This document shows, in pieces, positions 12,063 through 22,602 of a DNA stretch of 64,000 nucleotides. The notes under the pieces were generated by a model. That model was not told the DNA's origin. It saw only the letters and a program-made list of their open reading frames with translations, and did no database searches. Source of the stretch: Akebia trifoliata (Eukaryota; Streptophyta; Magnoliopsida; Ranunculales; Lardizabalaceae). The translations under genes and the position numbers were made by a program. The stretch's first letter is position 1. Every line of letters starts with the position of its first letter. The DNA lies in assembly GCA_017979445.1 (NCBI GenBank), contig CM030706.1, positions 8,046,967 through 8,110,966 on the forward strand, given 5' to 3'.

Positions 12063-13537
12063 AGTTCCTAATATTTTAGCTATTAAAAAAAAAAGACTTT
12101 ACAATATGGTAATTAAAAAAATATGTTATAAAATTAAATTACCTTTTTAAAAATTTGAAATAATTATAGAAAATTTTAAATCATGCATTTGTGATATATT
12201 TGATTTGCACATGCCACTTACTATTTTTTATAATATAATTAGTATAATTGACCATATAACTTTAAAAAAAAAAAAAAATTCAAAACCATATACTAAAATA
12301 AAAAAATAACACAACATAAAAACAAATACCTGAGTAACAATAAAACCCCACACCGGGATGCTAGAGAAAGTGGGGTTCCTATCAGAGATTTGATATTGCC
12401 ATACCAAACTTTATGTTTTGAATTGTAACACCCCCAATCAATGAAATTAAATTGGGTGGGTAAGAGCCTAAAAGTCAACCATCAATGTACATTGATGATG
12501 AAGAAAAATATTTGTTCATGATTTCAAATTGTCTGATCAATCTAAGCATGACTTTGTCAAACATCAATTTCAAATGACGATGCATCAATCACGATGATTT
12601 TGTTGATTTTTTTAAATAAAGTAAAAAAAAAAAAAAAAACAACAACAACAACAACATGGGTGTTGTCCTTGAATGAGCTTTGTGTCTCATTTTATTCTAA
12701 GGTTGTTCAACCTTTTTCTTTCCATCAAGTAGAATCATATATACTTATGTGATATGTTGGTCTCCTATTTATTACTTATTATTAAGTTACCATACATACT
12801 TTACAAGTCCCTTCCACACAAGTTTTTTCACTTTTATAAATTATTTTAAAGCCCGTTTGACTACACACAAAAGTAACTTTTAACTTTTTTAACTTTTACT
12901 AAGCCTCTTAAAGAGTAGCGGAGGTGTGTGAAGTTAGGGTCAAGCTAAGATTATGCTCATGAGTGTAATGGTATAAGCCAACCTGATTGTGAGATCAACT
13001 GGTCTAACAAAGATGGAAGTCGGCTATAGTGATTCGAGAGTCCGGTGTGGAAGAGCTCTCACTCAACGACTTTTTAACTTTTGAAATTTACAAAATTATA
13101 AAGTATGTCTAGATTCATTTTAGAAAACTACTTTTAAAAAGTAAAAATATCTTTATCCTTACTTTTTTAAAAAAAAAAAAAAAATTACTTTTTACTTTTT
13201 AAAAATTATTTTTTTATATCAAAAAAAAAAAAACAACTCTTAATATTCTGGTCATTAAAATATTTCCACTAAACTTTTGCACTTTATACATAAGATTTTA
13301 TTATTTATTTTGAAATTTACTAATTATTGAAATATTTTGCAAAATGAACAGGGATTTCATCAAAATGTATTCTAAAACTACCTTAAATTCCATATATTGG
13401 GCCTTATTATGATGAAAAAATTCCATGAAAATATATCAAAATTTCATAGTATGCTTATTAGAGGCTAGAGCTAGATCCAAGCCAACTCGGGTACACCAAG
13501 TCCTACAAATATATTATATATATATATATATATATAT
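12063..13537. other. AT-rich intergenic DNA, no gene seen
   Basis: It has several poly-A/T runs (about 12265, 12627, 13171). A stretch at about 12850-13260 starts with the word GCCCGTTTGAC, common at Harbinger-like ends, and is rich in ACTTTTAA repeats, but its boundaries are unclear. A (TA)n tract at about 13511-13537 abuts the next element. Confidence 0.4.
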
Positions 13538-13917
13538 GGATCAAGTTCAAACGACAACCATTTCAACACACATATAGACAACGTGTTTTGTCTTATATGG
13601 GCAAAAATGTTTGGAATGGGCTGATTTTTTGTGAGGATGATCTCTGTGGTGAGGAGATCATCCTTGCCAAAAATCAGCTCATTCCAAAACTTCTAGACCG
13701 TCCAATTTTTATTGAAAAATTATAGACCGTCCAATTTTTGTAAATCAATTTTGATGGGATTACAAGTTTTGGAATGGGATGATTTTTTGTCAAGATGATC
13801 CCCTCATCACAGAGATCATCCTCACAAAAAATCAGCTCATTCCAAACATTTTTGCCCATATAAGACAAACACGTTGTCTATATGTGTGTCGCAATGTGTG
13901 TTGCAGGAACCCGACCC
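13538..13917. mobile_element. Micron-like double-hairpin MITE in a TA microsatellite, copy 1
   Basis: The 380-bp element is flanked on both sides by (TA)n (13511-13537 and 13918-13935). Its ends are inverted repeats: GGATCAAGTTC on the left and GGGTCGGGTTC reading in from the right, continuing through ACACACATATAGACAACGTG. Inside each arm there is a second, local palindrome. The block TGGAATGGGCTGATTTTT...GGATGATCTC is followed by its own reverse complement, once near 13610-13690 and again near 13770-13850. Four alternating copies of the block thus give two consecutive hairpins within one larger inverted repeat. It is non-coding. Insertion into (TA)n recalls the Micron MITEs of rice; the assignment is inference. 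Confidence 0.75.
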
Positions 13918-14782
13918 TATATATATATATATAGAGTGATTTTTTTCTCACGACACTGTGAGCAAATTTGAAATTTAAAAGAGAGAATTTCTCTCCCTTA
14001 CCCTAAGTGAAAGAAAGAAAATTTCCTAATTTGATCATCTTGTGACATTCAAAAACATGATCCAATTCTATGGGATTGTAGAGGAAGAAATTCTATGAAT
14101 TTAAAAAACAAAAAATTAATAATAATAATCTTTTACCGTTAAATTTTAATTTTAAATTTGAGTGTTTCTTAACTATTCATTTTCAAAATCTTTGATCAAG
14201 TTCAAATTTTTTTTTTTTAAACATGATTATTTTGATAAAACTTAGAAGTATGTGATGTTAGATCCCAAAATTGTAATTTGTGTGGGCCAAAGACCCTTCT
14301 TAAGATTTGAAATCTAAAAATATAAAATTTGTGGGCAGAGGACATGCGGGAAGGTGAGGGACTTTTTCTCTCAATGGTCACATCATTTGCGCCAGATATC
14401 AAGAGGCTACTGTAGTGCCATGTTAGGAAGCACTTTAATTATGTCTGGTCCATAAGAAGAAATCCTACTTATTGCCCACACATGCAACACAGTAAATGTT
14501 CCTACAATCAACATCCAAGAGAAGATCAATACAATTTTATACTTGTCCTCATAACTAAGCCAATTACAAAACCCAATAACTAAATCCAATCATATATTAC
14601 TAAAAACTTTGTGAAAATGACAAGACAAATTGATCAAGAAACCTAAGCATCAATGGTTTTCGACGAATATTAACCCAACAGATGTCTTTCATAGAGCAAT
14701 GAAATGGTAGGCCAACCCAATGCCACTTTGTCCATGGGATGGGCCACGAGGTTGGTTTCTACTTCTACAAATTTGATGAGTG

Positions 14783-15005
14783 CAGGGGCGAAGATAGGCA
14801 ATTGCCGCCACTCAAATTTTTTGAGCATTTTAGATACCTTTGAATTTATGCTTAAATTTGAGATATTCATGCATTTTGAACTACTAACATGCCCCGTTTG
14901 ACCCTATTGCCCCCACTCCCTCATCTCCCTCCAATTTTTGCCCCCTCTCCCTCCAATTAACTATAAGTTTGCCCCCACTAAAAGAAAATCATGGTTCTGC
15001 CCCTG
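14783..15005. mobile_element. Short hAT-like MITE with 8-bp target duplication
   Basis: The 223-bp element has inverted ends CAGGGGCGAAGAT (left) and CAGGGGCAGAACC (right, reverse-complemented). The flanking 8-mers are GATGAGTG (14775-14782) and GATGAGGG (15006-15013), which match at 7 of 8 positions. CAGGGGC ends with 8-bp duplications fit the hAT superfamily. It has no coding capacity and a C-rich interior. Confidence 0.75.
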
Positions 15006-15691
15006 GATGAGGGAACGATTCCTCCTAATAATCAAGAAAGCCTTAACTTAAAATTTTGAAACCCCAATTTTTCGAAGGGGTTAATTATATTTTAACAGCG
15101 GTTGGCAAAACTTCTAAGAAAACTCTAGCCTAACTATGTTAGTTAGGCTAAACCAAAGCTAAGACTTCTTAGTATTTTGTGTGGAGGGAAAATCAACCAT
15201 AACCGATTGTCCCACATTGGGTAATCGGCTAGAGCCGATTTTCCTCCACATGGCACGTTAAGAAGCTTTTAGTAAGGTGTTCTAGCCTAATTATGCTAGG
15301 CAGACTAGTCTTACTCAACTTTTGAAGTTACCTTGGGTAGAGTAGATATATTTAGTCCCAATGGAGATCAAAACCTAAATCTCAAAATCCTAACTGGTTT
15401 TCTAAACCTAAAAAATGTGGAACTTAGCATATATTATTGAGGTAAAACATGAATTCGACGCAACAAGCCTCATGTGCAAATGCATAAACAATAATCTAAG
15501 CCACACTTGATGTTTTCATGTGAGGCCCCCATCATCAAGTAGCTACTCCAAATTTGTATTGGAGAAGGGGTTTTCACTTTTAGACCATGTCATGGCCCAT
15601 ACGAGGTGTAATCATATACAAATTTATTGATCACGAGTTCCATTCTTGCAATCTAGCTACCTCTTTTAATAATGTTATAACATGATTTACA
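15006..15691. other. Intergenic DNA, no gene seen
   Basis: No open frame or RNA was recognised. A local inverted repeat at about 15112-15320 has TTCTAAGAAAACTCTAGCCTAACTA on one side and TTAGTAAGGTGTTCTAGCCTAA further right, with CCGATT words between, suggesting a small degenerate foldback element. Confidence 0.35.
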
Positions 15692-15955
15692 GGGGCGGTT
15701 CGACGGACGTCTCAAAAACCAGATGAGAAACTGATGTTTCTTGGACGTTGGATGGATGGAAATCAACGGCGCACAGGCTTTCTCACGTCAGTTCAGTTGT
15801 AAGAAATGGAATTATTGAAAATTTCAAACAGATCCCTCGAATTTTACAAATTTTCAACTAACTCTCGTTCTCTCTTTTCTTCTCGACCGAACGACTGAAC
15901 TCTCGCTCTCTTTTCGTCTCGACAGAACGACTGAGAGCCATCGAAAACCTCGACT

Positions 15956-15987
<32 letters not shown>

Positions 15988-17206
15988 GCTCGCTCGCTTT
16001 CTCTTTCTCTCTCGCTCGCTCGCTTTCTCTCTCTCTCTCTCGATCGAGTCTCGACAGAAAATCAAACCCCCATTTGTCCCGATAGAAAACGTCGACTGAT
16101 CTCGCTCTCTCTCTCTCGCCTCGGCAAAAAACCCAACCCACCCATTCGTCCGGGCAGAAAACCCTTTGTCTCATACCTGTGAGGACTCCATTTGGGAAGA
16201 ATGCCTAGAATGAATAGGTATTGCCATCCTTTAGAAAGGAACCTTGAAGCTGTTAATTTGTTTAAAAAAAATAATAGAGACAGTTACACAAAAGAACAAG
16301 TTTTGGGTGATTCAAAAAACAAAGACACCAAACTCTTTTGGTGGTTAGAAAAATGTTACTCATTGGGTCAATTTTTGGCATGGGGAATCATAGTTTAGAG
16401 CATCTAACAATCCATCTTAACTGTCTATCTGTACGCCATTCGAACTTCATGATTGAGTTCATCTCCACACAATAAATAAGCATCCACAAGTGCCATATCA
16501 TAATTGGTACACAGCAGGTTCTTAGTTCCTAACAAGTTTAGTCATTTGGCATGTTATATTTCGATGGAGACGAAAAGATCACATCAACCGATGAGTCTAA
16601 CCATCTAAACAATTGTATTGTGGAAAATGTTGCAACCAATCCACAAAATAGAGGATGCAGTTGATGCCATTTTCTGATCGGGACTCATGGATGAACTGTT
16701 CCATTGTGTATAGTTTGGCATAGTGTGAAAATTACATGAATGTAATTGTATTCAAGTAGCAATAACCATTCTCATACTTTTAATATATACATGCGACATA
16801 TTCACAGTTGATGGATTCAAATACATGAAACAAAAGAGGTTCCTCTTGTGGTTTAAATTTCAAAGATTTTTCAACTGTAACAGAAATTTACAGAATGAGA
16901 TAGCTGAAAGCAATGGTGTAGGACCTGTGACCTAAGCATTAATTCGGTTTTGAAGTCGAAGTATTTCGATAGAGACGAAAAGAGAGAATTGAAGTCTCAG
17001 TCGCTCTGTCGGGAAGAACAGAGAGAAGGAGAGTTAGTTGAAAAATTGTAAAATTCGAGGGATCTATTTGAAATTTTCGATGACTCCATTTTTAACAACT
17101 GAACTGACGTGAGAAAGCCTGTGCGCCGTTGATTTCCGTCCATCCAACATCTGAAAAACATCAGTTTCTCATTTGGTTTTTGAGACATCCGTCGAACTGC
17201 CCCCCC
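15692..17206. mobile_element. Long-TIR non-autonomous transposon, Mutator-like (tentative)
   Basis: The left arm (about 15692-15870) and right arm (about 17025-17206) are inverted copies about 180 bp long. Matching landmarks from the ends inward are GTTCGACGGA, AAACTGATGTTT (left), GGATGGAAATCAACGGCGCA, CTCACGTCAGTTCAGTTG and CAACTAACTCTC. The interior contains a CT-rich microsatellite (15955-16120) and an unassigned open stretch (16192-16398, 68 codons) that may be captured sequence. Long arms and about 1.5 kb length fit non-autonomous Mutator-like elements. The flanks do not show a clean 9-bp duplication, so the class is uncertain. Confidence 0.7.
15955..16120. repeat. Interrupted (TC)n/(CTCG)n microsatellite
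   Basis: Runs of CT broken by CGCTCGCT blocks. Apparent coding frames on the minus strand here (Arg/Glu/Ser-rich) are artefacts of the simple repeat. Confidence 0.9.
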
Positions 17207-17609
17207 AGATATTTTCATTTTGTTGTGTTGAGACACACTTTTGAATGGGTTGTATGTCCTACTTCTTCTATCATAATTGAGAAGCATGGTAGATTCATGA
17301 ATTTGGTTGTTTGATAAATAACTTTAGTGATTAAAAAAGATAAGAAAATAATCGAAGCCTGAATCAACTCTATTGCTTATGTTTTTAGTGTGTTATTTTC
17401 TCATAAAAGGGCAAAGGAAATAGTGAAACAACTTTCCTTATTAATATAGTAAGATTTTAAGCCTTAGTAAGGGTCGATTTGCTCAAATGGATTACCACAT
17501 CAGCAATCCAACACCACAAGCCTCTAATTTTTATAAGAAACTCATATTAAAAAAAAAAAAAAAATTCTTTTGAGCTTAATCCAAGGTTTTGAAAAGAGTC
17601 ATGACAATC

Positions 17610-17802
17610 TTACTCCCCCACGTGGCATACTCAAAATACTTTCTTGATGTGGCATGTGCTAGAATCATTGACTTTATGCCTCGGGATACACAACAGTATA
17701 TCCTCATAAATCTGTGCAGTTGTGTATATCAAGGAAGAAAATCTTTGTTTTGACACATCCCATGTCAAGAGAGTATTTTTAGTATGCCACTTGGAGGGTA
17801 TC
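17610..17802. mobile_element. Foldback MITE
   Basis: The left side CCCCCACGTGGCATACTCAA mirrors the right side (reverse complement CCCTCCAAGTGGCATACTAA). The match continues through AAATACT and TCTTGA for about 45 bp. The centre holds another short palindrome (GATACACAACAGTATATCC...TGTGTATATC). No clear target duplication was found. Confidence 0.65.
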
Positions 17803-18545
17803 AAACTTCTACTTAACTCTTAAACTTTAAATTAAAATTAAATGGTGAAAAATAACTTTTTTTTTTAATATTTTTTTTTCAAAGTTTATAAAATTCTGTC
17901 ATCAACAACCCTGAAGCAATGAATCATGTTTTTAGATGCCACAAGTGAGCCCAAGGACCCTTAGTAAGGGTGAAATCCTTACTTAGTAAGACTAGTCGGA
18001 CTCAACAAAATAAAGGTGGTAGATATAAGTTTCTCTTGCCTCTATTTTGCAAAGAGGAGGTACAGTCAGGACTACTGAACCTTGCCACATGCATGCATGC
18101 CAGACCCAAGATTGGGTTCTAGTATCGAGATGTGGAATGTGGGATTGTGGACTTACATATGGGCTTTGGTATAATGATTTATAACTTTTAGTCAAAAAAA
18201 AGTATTGGTCATGTCTATTCTTGGATAAAATTGAAATAATCTGGAACATGTCCATTGGATTTTCGTCTTTGTAAAGTTCCAAATTTCTTCCTTTATCTTC
18301 TCCCTTTCATATATTTAATAGTTCAATAATTTTTTTAATGAAATTAATGAGTGATTTTTGTTGTCCATTTGATCGAGTCATCCATATTTTAAATAATTTA
18401 ATTTGTAGGTTTTTTTTTAAATAATGTTTCAAAAGATCTTTGTAAGGACAATATTAAAAAAAAGACTTCAAATAGTCCAAATTTTCTGATGAAAACCTTT
18501 TGGTTCATCTTTAAAAAAATACAACCTCTAAGATCATTTCCCAAA

Positions 18546-18711
18546 GAGTCGTGCTGGAGTGACCTCAAAATTGGACCTCATATAGCACATCTTGGCGTGA
18601 AAGTGGATAGGAACCGTTTGTATCTTGGGGAAAAGAATTTATGGCCCCCATACACTTTATGTCAAGATGTGCCATGTGAGGTCCAACCTTGAGGTCACTT
18701 CAGCATTATTC
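18546..18711. mobile_element. Foldback MITE with exact 9-bp target duplication (Mutator-like)
   Basis: The 166-bp element is flanked by TTTCCCAAA at 18537-18545 and again at 18712-18720. The ends are inverted: GAGTCGTGCTGGAGTGACCT on the left and GAATAATGCTGAAGTGACCT from the right. Pairing continues through TTGGACCTCA and CACATCTTG for about 55 bp. A 9-bp duplication and a terminal G fit the Mutator superfamily. It has no coding capacity. Confidence 0.82.
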
Positions 18712-18884
18712 TTTCCCAAAATACTATGGAGTAAACATGAGAGAGGGTCTCACACTCTCCTTGTAACCAAAAGCAATTGCTAAGAGGAAAAAATTATAAT
18801 GTTCTCTCATCTAAAAACAAAGTCTTCACTTTTATATATATATATATAAACAAGTCATCACTCATCAAATCATAAATCCCTATA

Positions 18885-18945
18885 GCTCAATTGGAAGACA
18901 CCACATCACATGTATAAGAGAGCCTCAATTTCTAATACCAACATA
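18885..18945 (+). repeat. Possible tRNA-derived SINE head
   Basis: TATAGCTCAATTGGAAGACAC resembles the tRNA A box, and a degenerate B-box-like CTCAATTTCTAATACC follows about 35 bases later. It is not a foldable tRNA, and no tail or target duplication was found. Confidence 0.3.
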
Positions 18946-18955
18946 AGAGGAGTAT

Positions 18956-19173
18956 GGTTTCAAAACTAGTTTGAGACCAAGACATATCACTCGAGTCATC
19001 TTGGTATCAGGCATGAACGAGATGAACAAGTTAATTTTTCGGATGAGATTTAAAGCTCCACATTCATTTTTTTAATTTTTGAACGAGACGTCTCAAACCT
19101 GTCGAAAAACTCATCCGAGACGACTTGGTATCTGGCATGAACGAGACGAGACTCGAAACCAAGTTTTAAAACC
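18956..19173. mobile_element. Small inverted-repeat element with GGTTT(C/T)AAAACT ends
   Basis: The left end GGTTTCAAAACTAGTTTGAG faces GGTTTTAAAACTTGGTTTCG read from the right end. Inside, CTTGGTATC(A/T)GGCATGAACGAGA occurs twice. The same words recur in the element at 22603-23423, so these form one family. No clear target duplication. Confidence 0.55.
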
Positions 19174-20191
19174 AAGATGAGGAGTGCTTTCCTACTTTTC
19201 GAAGACCAACTTATTCCTCTATTTCCAAACAGCCCAAAAAATGGCAATAGGAGGTATTTTCCCCGACATTTTATGCTTCTAACAATGGACTTTTGCATAT
19301 AATTGGAATATCAAATAGAGAACACTTTGGGAAATAAACTCTATCATGAAAATCAGTCTAGAAAAAACTCATCCATGTATCATAGACAAAAGGATCATGG
19401 ATATAAAGTTGGGCCATTGATAACTTTGCCTTAACTTCCAATTACCTTTCAAAAAATGAGACAAGTTAGCATCTCAAATCTATGTTGATTTTAGCTAACT
19501 AGATTCAATTGCCATCCGCACCGAGTTACCATGGTGCATTAAGTTGAAAAGCTTTACCAACTGCATTCAGTTGTAACATTCCGCCCAATTTTAACTTCAG
19601 TTTCAGTTACTGAGGAAGACCATACATTCAAGTCAGAACATTCCTAACTCGACACCATTCAAACATCCTAATCAAACAAAAAAAAATCATATTCGAACTG
19701 GATTCTTGGTCAAATGGTAAGAATTGGATCAAATTTGAATTGTTTGAATAGCTTGCATGCTATCTGTGACGAATTATAAGAATTTACTTAAGGAGGAAAT
19801 TGGGTTGTTAACACTGCTCGATCAATGCCTTGTTGTGTGTAAGCGGGAAATCCAAGATCAAATCATGAAATCAATAATAATAATAAATAAATAATAATAA
19901 TAAAAAAAAAGCCTCTTGATTTTGCTCCCATGACTCTAAAATGAGTTATATTACATATATGTCTATGTTACTTTTGTAGTGTAGAGTACATCCCTGGTGA
20001 TCAATCACCAACCAGATTCAAGACATTAATCATAAAATTATGGTTCTAGAAGAAACCCAACAATCACTTTCGAGCTATAATCATCATGCACTTCATTTTT
20101 AATGTCAGAGACTTCACTCGCAAATTGTTCTGAGACAAACAGGTTTCATGATGTAAGTCCAAAAAAACTAGCCTTACTTTATCATGATGTA
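19174..20191. other. Intergenic DNA, no gene seen
   Basis: It contains an (AAT)n-rich tract at about 19872-19910. No coding frame, RNA gene or paired termini were recognised. Confidence 0.4.
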
Positions 20192-20409
20192 TGTCACACC
20201 CTCACCAATGGGCTACTAGCTGGACTTGTGGTTGCGAGGCGGAATAGCAGGGAGAGGGGTGAAGTTAGTCCCACATCAACTAGGGAACGTTTGAGATTCT
20301 GGATTATAGGTAATCCAACTCTCTGACCTTGTATCGTCGCATTTTAAAGCTATGAGGAGAAACCCAAAGCAGACAATATTGTTACCTGGTCAAGGGTGGG
20401 GGCGTTACA
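20192..20409. mobile_element. 218-bp solo LTR with exact 5-bp target duplication
   Basis: The sequence starts TGTCACACCCTCACC and ends GGTGGGGGCGTTACA, so it has TG...CA ends and imperfect inverted tips. It is bordered by ATGTA at 20187-20191 and again at 20410-20414. A 5-bp duplication with TG/CA ends is the signature of an LTR inserted by a retroviral-type integrase. No internal domain or second LTR is nearby, so it is a solo LTR, possibly of a small TRIM-type element. The GTCCCACATCAACTAGG and AACCCAAAGC words match a repeat I know to be widespread in plant genomes. Confidence 0.8.
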
Positions 20410-20490
20410 ATGTACTAGTTCACACTTCACAGGTGCCCAGTCCTGTTCATTGGGGATTTTATGTACCAAAAGAAAAGAGATTTGATGTGT

Positions 20491-22476
20491 TTAAACTTTT
20501 ATCGTATTCCTAACCTCAACCGAGCTACAAGCCGGTGATTTTCTTAATCCCAATTCAGTCATCACGCTTCTCACATTCTCTGCATCTTCCCACCTTCCAA
20601 CTGCAGCATAAATCTTCGACATCAACACATAATTTCCCGTATTATCCGGCTCTAGTTCAAACAATCGTTTCGCAGCCACTTCTCCTAGTTCAACATCCAC
20701 ATGTATCACACAAGCACCAAGTAACGCACCCCAGACAGCATGATTAGGCTCAAAAGGCATCATTTGGATTAACTCGTAGGCTTTCTTGAGTTGACCAGCA
20801 CGGCCAAGAAGATCAATGATGCAAGTGTAGTGATCGGTACGAGGTATCATTTGATGATCTTCAAACATGCTTTTAAACAACCGCAGTCCCTCGTCCATGA
20901 ACCCTGCATGGCTACAAGCATGCAACACAGACATAAAAGTGACTTCATTTGGTTTAACCCCAGACTTCACCATCCGATCAAAAAGTGAAATGGCATCCCC
21001 ACCATGTCCATGCGTTCCATATGCAGCTATGATCACACTCCACGTGACTATGTCCTTGTCATTTTCGGATATCATGTTGAATAACTCACGTGAAGAGTCT
21101 ATGCTTCCGCATTTTGAATAAATATCAATCAAACTCGTCGCAATTTCGATTATCTGATTAAATCCCGATCTGATTAGGTAACAATGTATGTTCTTTGCTT
21201 GTTGTAAATCTGCTAGATTAGCATAAGCAGGAAGGAGGCTGATCAAGGTTGCACTATTTGGGTCCACTGTTTCAGCCCGCATTTGCTTGAAAAGCTTTAT
21301 AGCTTCTCTTGCTTGTCCATTATGTACGTACCCCGAAATAATCGCGTTCCATGGGACCAATCTCTTTTTCGAAGTTTTGGTGAAAACCCAGAAACCAAGT
21401 CTCATAGAGTTGCACTTCGCATACATGTCGATCAAGGCAGTCTCCACAACAACATCCGATTCAAGTCTACTTCTTATAACCCAACCATGTATGGATTTGC
21501 CTTGTTTTAGGGAAGATGAACTCGAACACGCCAAGAGGAGAGCGGCCATAGTCACTGAATTAGGCCTTACACCCTCCAATTGCATTGGATAACAAAGAGC
21601 TAATGCGTTTCTTGCATCACCATTCAAAACATACCCCCCCATCATAGCTGTCCACGAAACCACATCTCTCTCAACCATCTCATCGAAGATCAATCGCGCC
21701 TCGGTTAAGCAACCACACTTTGCATACATATCCACTAATGAGTTCCTCACTTCTCTACGTGTCGCCAATCCTCTGTCATCCACCAATTCATGAACCCACT
21801 TCCCACGTCGCAAGTCCTTCAAATGGGCACAAGCTGGCAATATTGAAACTATCGTAGAATGATCAAATTCCACACGATCGAATACCATTTGATTGAAAAT
21901 CATGAAAGCTTCCTCTACACACCCATTTCTAACACACCCACTTATCATAGTGTTCCAAGACACCACAGTTCTATCTAGCATTCTATCGAATACCCGTGAA
22001 GCCGTCTCCTTTTCACCACAGTTCATGTACATCGCTAATAAAGAGTTTTGCACATATGTGTCCGATTCAAAACCACTCACCAGCGCTCGACAATGAATTG
22101 TGGTGCCCGTGTTGAGCATCGACATGTCACTACAAGCTTTGAGAACAAAAGGGTAGGTGTAGTTGTCAGGCCGACGAAGTCCTGAAGTGAGCATTTCAAT
22201 AAATAGTTGGAGTGCTTGTTCAGGTTGGTTGTAGTAAATGTAGCTTCTTATCATGGCGTTATAGACAGGGGAGCTTCTTTGAGGCAATTTATCAAACAGG
22301 TGGCGTGCTTGGGTGGCATTGCTACATGCCTTGATAGCTTGAAGGGTGGAACTAATGCTGGTAGAGTGATTGGTGATGGTGTAGGAAGATCTGAAGCTGT
22401 TATAGTAGAGATGGAAGTAAGAGACATTTTGGTTTGATTTGAGAAAAAAATTGGATTTCGAGAGAGATTGAATCAT
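20491..22476 (-). CDS. PLS-class pentatricopeptide repeat protein with E domain
   Basis: Intronless frame of 661 codons. The first ~45 residues have no acidic residue and are rich in Ser, Asn, Phe and Lys, consistent with a mitochondrial or plastid transit peptide. From about residue 72 to 580 runs a continuous PPR array. It shows the land-plant pattern of alternating P, L and S repeats: VYNAMIRSY, VVSWNTMISGCVRNG, LVDMYAKCG (seen several times), VVSWTAMMGGY, VPWNAIISGYVHNGQ and VTFMSVLHACSHAG. Residues about 582-661 form the E domain (VWGALLGAC, NYVLMSKIYAAVGRWEDAENVR, SPACSSVEV). The frame stops just after VRNTIKV, so there is no E+ or DYW deaminase domain. Such proteins bind organellar transcripts sequence-specifically, often for C-to-U editing with a separate deaminase. 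The Arabidopsis At5g39350 type is a likely relative (from memory, not tested). Confidence 0.93.
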   Translation of the reverse strand: MIQSLSKSNFFLKSNQNVSYFHLYYNSFRSSYTITNHSTSISSTLQAIKACSNATQARHLFDKLPQRSSPVYNAMIRSYIYYNQPEQALQLFIEMLTSGLRRPDNYTYPFVLKACSDMSMLNTGTTIHCRALVSGFESDTYVQNSLLAMYMNCGEKETASRVFDRMLDRTVVSWNTMISGCVRNGCVEEAFMIFNQMVFDRVEFDHSTIVSILPACAHLKDLRRGKWVHELVDDRGLATRREVRNSLVDMYAKCGCLTEARLIFDEMVERDVVSWTAMMGGYVLNGDARNALALCYPMQLEGVRPNSVTMAALLLACSSSSSLKQGKSIHGWVIRSRLESDVVVETALIDMYAKCNSMRLGFWVFTKTSKKRLVPWNAIISGYVHNGQAREAIKLFKQMRAETVDPNSATLISLLPAYANLADLQQAKNIHCYLIRSGFNQIIEIATSLIDIYSKCGSIDSSRELFNMISENDKDIVTWSVIIAAYGTHGHGGDAISLFDRMVKSGVKPNEVTFMSVLHACSHAGFMDEGLRLFKSMFEDHQMIPRTDHYTCIIDLLGRAGQLKKAYELIQMMPFEPNHAVWGALLGACVIHVDVELGEVAAKRLFELEPDNTGNYVLMSKIYAAVGRWEDAENVRSVMTELGLRKSPACSSVEVRNTIKV

Positions 22477-22602
22477 GAATCCAAATTATCCAGTACTTCT
22501 CCAATCTACTTGAAACGGGTGTTTTTTAATCATTGGATTCTTGATTTGAAGGTAGGGCCCACCAATGGCTGTCTTGGTGATTGAAGTAATTAGGTGTGGA
22601 CT

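Noticed and set aside
14407..14589. Minus-strand frame with hydrophobic segment (KIVLIFSWMLIVGTF)
   Set aside because: Only 60 codons in AT-rich DNA, no splice context and no family recognised.
15844..16174. Overlapping minus-strand frames rich in Arg, Glu and Ser
   Set aside because: They are produced by the CT/CTCG microsatellite and the transposon arm; all frames stay open for compositional reasons.
20535..22437. Plus-strand frames opposite the PPR gene
   Set aside because: Shadows of the 661-codon PPR frame.
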